DNA of 5,643 nt from Thermodesulfobacteriota bacterium. GTDB lineage: Bacteria > Desulfobacterota > SM23-61. The DNA lies in NCBI GenBank assembly GCA_030018715.1, contig JASEHN010000216.1, positions 1 through 5,643 of the forward strand, written 5' to 3'. A program made the position numbers and the translations under genes. Below the pieces are notes generated by a model. The model was not told where the DNA came from. It did not search any database and saw nothing but the letters and a program-made list of their open reading frames with translations. Within the stretch, counting starts at the first letter, position 1, and the number at the start of each line of letters is the position of its first letter. Positions 5,567 to 5,643 of this stretch are shown here, piece by piece.

Positions 5567-5643
5567 CACTTTAGCTCTTTGAAAAAAGGGGTGTTGTAAG
5601 GGCCAAGGGATTCCAGGGGCCGGGGGCCAGACCGGAACGCTTG

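Larger units (their letters stand above)
5502..5643 (-). other. Non-coding leader upstream of livH
   Basis: These 142 bases contain no recognisable gene. Nearest livH is a weak Shine-Dalgarno (AAAGG), then a GC-rich inverted repeat (5522-5544), then an AT-rich island (about 5546-5595), then GC-rich sequence with several GGCC/CCGG words to the window edge. A promoter for the operon is expected here or beyond the edge. Confidence 0.6.

Noticed and set aside
5548..5643. Minus-strand open frame entering from the window edge and ending at TAA (5550-5548)
   Set aside because: It is only 31 sense codons, with no recognisable motif and a composition that changes from Pro/Gly-rich to Lys/Leu/Phe-rich with the DNA. 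It is more likely non-coding, although the tail of an upstream gene cannot be fully excluded.

Overview
The window is one minus-strand operon for a branched-chain amino acid (LIV/HAAT) type ABC importer with an AMP-forming fatty-acyl/aryl-CoA ligase embedded in it. Base composition is moderately GC-rich. SD-driven TTG starts, tight gene packing, the liv-plus-CoA-ligase arrangement and a CACAGAG-type intergenic repeat suggest an anaerobic deltaproteobacterium (Desulfobacterota, for example a syntroph or sulfate reducer) or a related lineage. This assignment is inferred from style and remembered protein families, not from a marker gene.

Layout in the direction of transcription (high to low coordinates): 5643-5502 is a non-coding leader with an AT-rich island carrying two GTTTATAA repeats and a GC-rich hairpin. 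5501-4620 is a LivH-type permease broken by one in-frame TGA at codon 75. 4618-3833 is the LivF ATPase. 3842-3054 is the LivG ATPase, overlapping livF by 10 bases. 3041-1137 is a 634-residue acyl-CoA synthetase starting at TTG. 1140-55 is a LivM-type permease, also starting at TTG, whose start overlaps the ligase stop. 54-1 is a short non-coding end holding three CTCTGTG units at a 9-base period. No intergenic gap inside the operon exceeds 12 bases.

How the parts fit: LivH and LivM would form the membrane channel and LivF and LivG the ATPase pair. A periplasmic binding protein, not in this window, would deliver the substrate. The ligase sits between livG and livM and is probably translationally coupled to livM. 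This suggests that the imported substrate is a carboxylic acid (fatty, aromatic or similar) converted to its CoA thioester on entry, rather than leucine, isoleucine or valine. That is inference from gene context.

The oddest feature is the livH nonsense codon. The reading frame is otherwise perfect on both sides, readthrough restores a normal 293-residue LivH, and the rest of the operon looks intact. It is either a recent point mutation (most simply GGA to TGA), a sequence error, or a recoded codon. The evidence for recoding is weak.
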